Assembly: GCA_029260755.1 (NCBI GenBank)
Contig: JAJDCQ010000250.1
Span: 1 to 46,448 of the forward strand
Source: Planctomycetota bacterium
GTDB taxonomy: Bacteria > Planctomycetota > J058 > JAJDCQ01
Reading direction: 5' to 3'
Length of the DNA stretch: 46,448 nucleotides
Shown here: in pieces, positions 45,601-46,448 of the stretch
Layout of the letters: the number at the start of each line of letters is the position of its first letter
Position numbering within the stretch: the stretch's first letter is position 1
Notes under the pieces: model-generated
Told to the model about the DNA's origin: nothing
Databases searched by the model: none
What the model saw: only the letters and a program-made list of their open reading frames with translations
Made by a program: the position numbers and the translations under genes

Positions 45601-46320
45601 GGCGCCGGGCTGGCGCACCATCCCGTGCAGCTCCTCGTAGAGGCCGAGGAGGCCGACGACGTCGTCGGGCTTGCTCTGCTCGTAGCGGTCGATGAGCTTC
45701 AGCGCCGCGCCGGGATCGCTCTTCGGAAGAACGGGCGGGCGGTCGAGCGGAGCCTCCGCCGCCTTCTCGGCCTCGGCGAGGCGCTCGGCCATCGACTTGC
45801 CCGACGGGGTCGGCTCGTCGGCGACGTCGGCAGGCGCCTCGGTCTCGGGGGCCGCGGGCGTCGGCTCGGGCGCATCGGCGGTCGCGACGGCGGGCGCGCT
45901 CGGCGCGTCCGAGCCCAGGACGAAGAACGCGACGGTGCCGAGGACGAGCAGCGCGACGGCGCCGCCGATGATCGCGATCGGAACGAGCGGGAGCCCCGCT
46001 GGCGCGGGCGGCGCGACGACCTCGGAGCCCTCGCCGTCCGCGGCATCGCGCCGTCGCTTCGCCCTGGGCGCGACGCGCTTACGCTTGGCGAGCCGCTCGT
46101 CGGGCGCCTTCGGCGTCGCGGCCCTCTTCGGCGTCCGCGCCTTCTTGTTCTTCGGAGCCTCCGCGTCGTCGCGAGGGTCGGGAACCCGCACGGGCTCGCC
46201 GCACGCCTTGCAGCGAACCTTCCGCCCGACCTTGGTCGCCGGGGCCTTCATCGACTTGCCGCACGCGCAGCGGACGCGGATGCGCGCGGGCTGGCGAGAG
46301 CTCACGCCAGAGCTGGCCAT
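42691..46320 (-). CDS. Giant zinc-ribbon, TPR and HExxH metallopeptidase-like membrane protein, 1209 aa
   Basis: An N-terminal zinc ribbon (C18, C20, C37, C40) and a basic Lys/Arg linker are followed by one membrane helix (about 112-135). About 400 residues of helical repeats come next, then a beta-rich domain like a family 16-type or laminin-G-like fold (about 545-745), then TPR repeats. The C-terminal peptidase-MA-like (DUF1570) domain has zinc motif HEGFH (H1068-H1072) with the third ligand E1088 in WLNEGLAE. Such proteins are typical of planctomycetes. Zinc ribbon inside and peptidase outside would be the likely topology. The ATG at 46320 has AGGAG seven bases upstream. Substrates are unknown. 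Confidence 0.9.
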   Translation of the reverse strand: MASSGVSSRQPARIRVRCACGKSMKAPATKVGRKVRCKACGEPVRVPDPRDDAEAPKNKKARTPKRAATPKAPDERLAKRKRVAPRAKRRRDAADGEGSEVVAPPAPAGLPLVPIAIIGGAVALLVLGTVAFFVLGSDAPSAPAVATADAPEPTPAAPETEAPADVADEPTPSGKSMAERLAEAEKAAEAPLDRPPVLPKSDPGAALKLIDRYEQSKPDDVVGLLGLYEELHGMVRQPGARAQIERRLDDLRGRAAEQVGELFDRFVERARAAAEAEDFAAARAVWDEARRALPSETTDAISDELALLEEQERLTAQLSAAFDEAQQADGATRVEALLAKLGGALHGADAVRGRPTYEKVAAAVRRMRSVVRGAAAAKARARVDAVRDSLRAAATDRAAAFREREAVAKAASEKKPIGLVGGAVVTALDETGFSLRTNDGKVAQTLRWGQRPVISMQVLERACREGNSQDRAELVEYCLEHRLFKDARRAAKRLRKRDAAAADLLPDIDALEAASRPLAGDRPRDRKKDGAAYDFSSDAQIADWEPLDPERTKIRQAGGLNVEGSRLEVALTEIGFEDGFDLEVQRWPASSGADPILEVRLDPDARGGGLAFIVYFSSDGGAVKLLRAEGEAKAKEIGDWVDARAYPIRFSVRDGKARLVVGSERSGTTVESPAFAFTRARIILGGVIRSESPPTLGVPGRPAPPAPTGWVTWRDFAITGQFRDDWLRKSLAEYGAVLRAELERATARRLATSGAAAPDVAAAPERLLPSADDALALAGMDEPTLERYRGAWRDLAEAEALVAADPSPKAIAAAAPKLVAAYRVFEELVLSRGRQAGVYYGRGRCRLLAEELEGAWADLDLAIDLDPDFAEALLTRAELRRMFGEIEEAEADLARAAELRPDDAELYRRRGMVALSREDYATAHEEIAIACGLDPSDAESRQLERSVRQVIDGPAWEQEFTHETAHFIVRTDISAERAREVGAHLERARTAYETLIGPPAPGAAAKAKKATCLVFDTDVAFYHYAGKLLFGHDDQRTTGLYTPLYKQLLFYEDKNDADGKAFREVVFHEGFHRYADEVMPGCPIWLNEGLAEVVAGELTENDGILQGRLRDAKEAFARGAAPSVRELIRLTPPQFMNENAAFHYALSWTLCRFILRASDAPADAKKALQTYLAKLRERVRPDLALTESFAGVDLSRLDAAWRRWVERTG

Positions 46321-46357
46321 GCTCGATCTCCTGAGGGTCAACGCGGCGCGCCGCGGC

Positions 46358-46422
46358 CGAAGGGGTCAGGTCTCGGGGTGTCGCCATTAACCGGCGTATG
46401 CGAACATACCGGGCCTGACCCC
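46358..46422. repeat. GGGGTCAGG inverted-repeat element with inner hairpin
   Basis: GGGGTCAGG (46362-46370) is inversely repeated as CCTGACCCC (46414-46422). Between them lies a second hairpin, CCGGCGTATG-CGAA-CATACCGG (about 46391-46412, one bulge). The arrangement resembles REP-type or IS200/IS605-type termini. CGAAGGGGTCAGG recurs at 33430-33442. The final 26 bases, ending in a C run, contain nothing else. Confidence 0.5.
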
Positions 46423-46448
46423 ATAGGACCGTCGAAATTACCCCCCCC

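Overview
The window is 46.4 kb of very GC-rich bacterial DNA with tightly packed genes. It is probably from a member of the Planctomycetota. The reasons are indirect: large membrane-anchored Ser/Thr kinases with a DWG variant of the DFG motif and TPR-rich C-termini, a giant zinc-ribbon/TPR/HExxH protein, many secreted lipoproteins, and diderm features (an outer-membrane barrel protein, Lpp-type and Tat signals). No rRNA, tRNA, CRISPR array or complete insertion sequence was found. The run of C at the right end looks like a contig edge.

Left part (1-11.7 kb). A short-chain dehydrogenase on the minus strand diverges from an LCIB-type carbonic anhydrase. Next come two consecutive kinases, the first a kinase-pseudokinase tandem and the second with TPR-like repeats. 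A three-gene unit follows: a lipoyl-less E2-type acyltransferase, a radical SAM/SPASM enzyme, and a Tat-exported lipoprotein ending in a CxxxxCxxC tail. A hairpin-forming repeat lies just beyond.

Centre-left (11.9-19.8 kb). A minus-strand lipoprotein is built from seven copies of a 61-residue repeat. Then come a stand-alone elongation factor G, a strong terminator, an alpha/beta-hydrolase-like lipoprotein, and a sigma-54 activator with a degenerate receiver domain.

Centre (19.9-24.3 kb). Divergent from that activator is a -24/-12 (sigma-54) promoter-like site. It precedes a GNAT acetyltransferase, an ATP-grasp ligase and a 667-residue protein of unknown family whose conserved-looking Gln/Cys/His/Asn pattern suggests a papain-like fold. 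I regard this as one of the best candidates for an undescribed biosynthetic or peptide-modifying pathway.

Centre-right (24.4-32.7 kb). A coiled-coil exported protein comes first, then a porin, a transglutaminase-like lipoprotein and a sulfur-handling cluster: a Cys-cluster/TusA-like protein, a DsrE protein, a TusA-OsmC fusion and a core-MetE-type methyltransferase. It ends with a small membrane protein and a toxin-antitoxin pair whose PIN toxin is broken.

Right part (32.7-46.4 kb), all minus strand. It holds a decayed fragment of a sigma-54 regulator, a zinc-ribbon membrane protein, an intact NtrC-type response regulator overlapping MeaB, and a tiny basic protein. A thiolase, an enoyl-CoA hydratase and two cyclophilins follow. 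Next are an unknown protein, a TerB-like/HEAT membrane protein and the giant zinc-ribbon metallopeptidase-like protein. A GGGGTCAGG inverted repeat sits at the end. The thiolase/hydratase/MeaB group points to short-chain acyl-CoA (propionate-type) metabolism.
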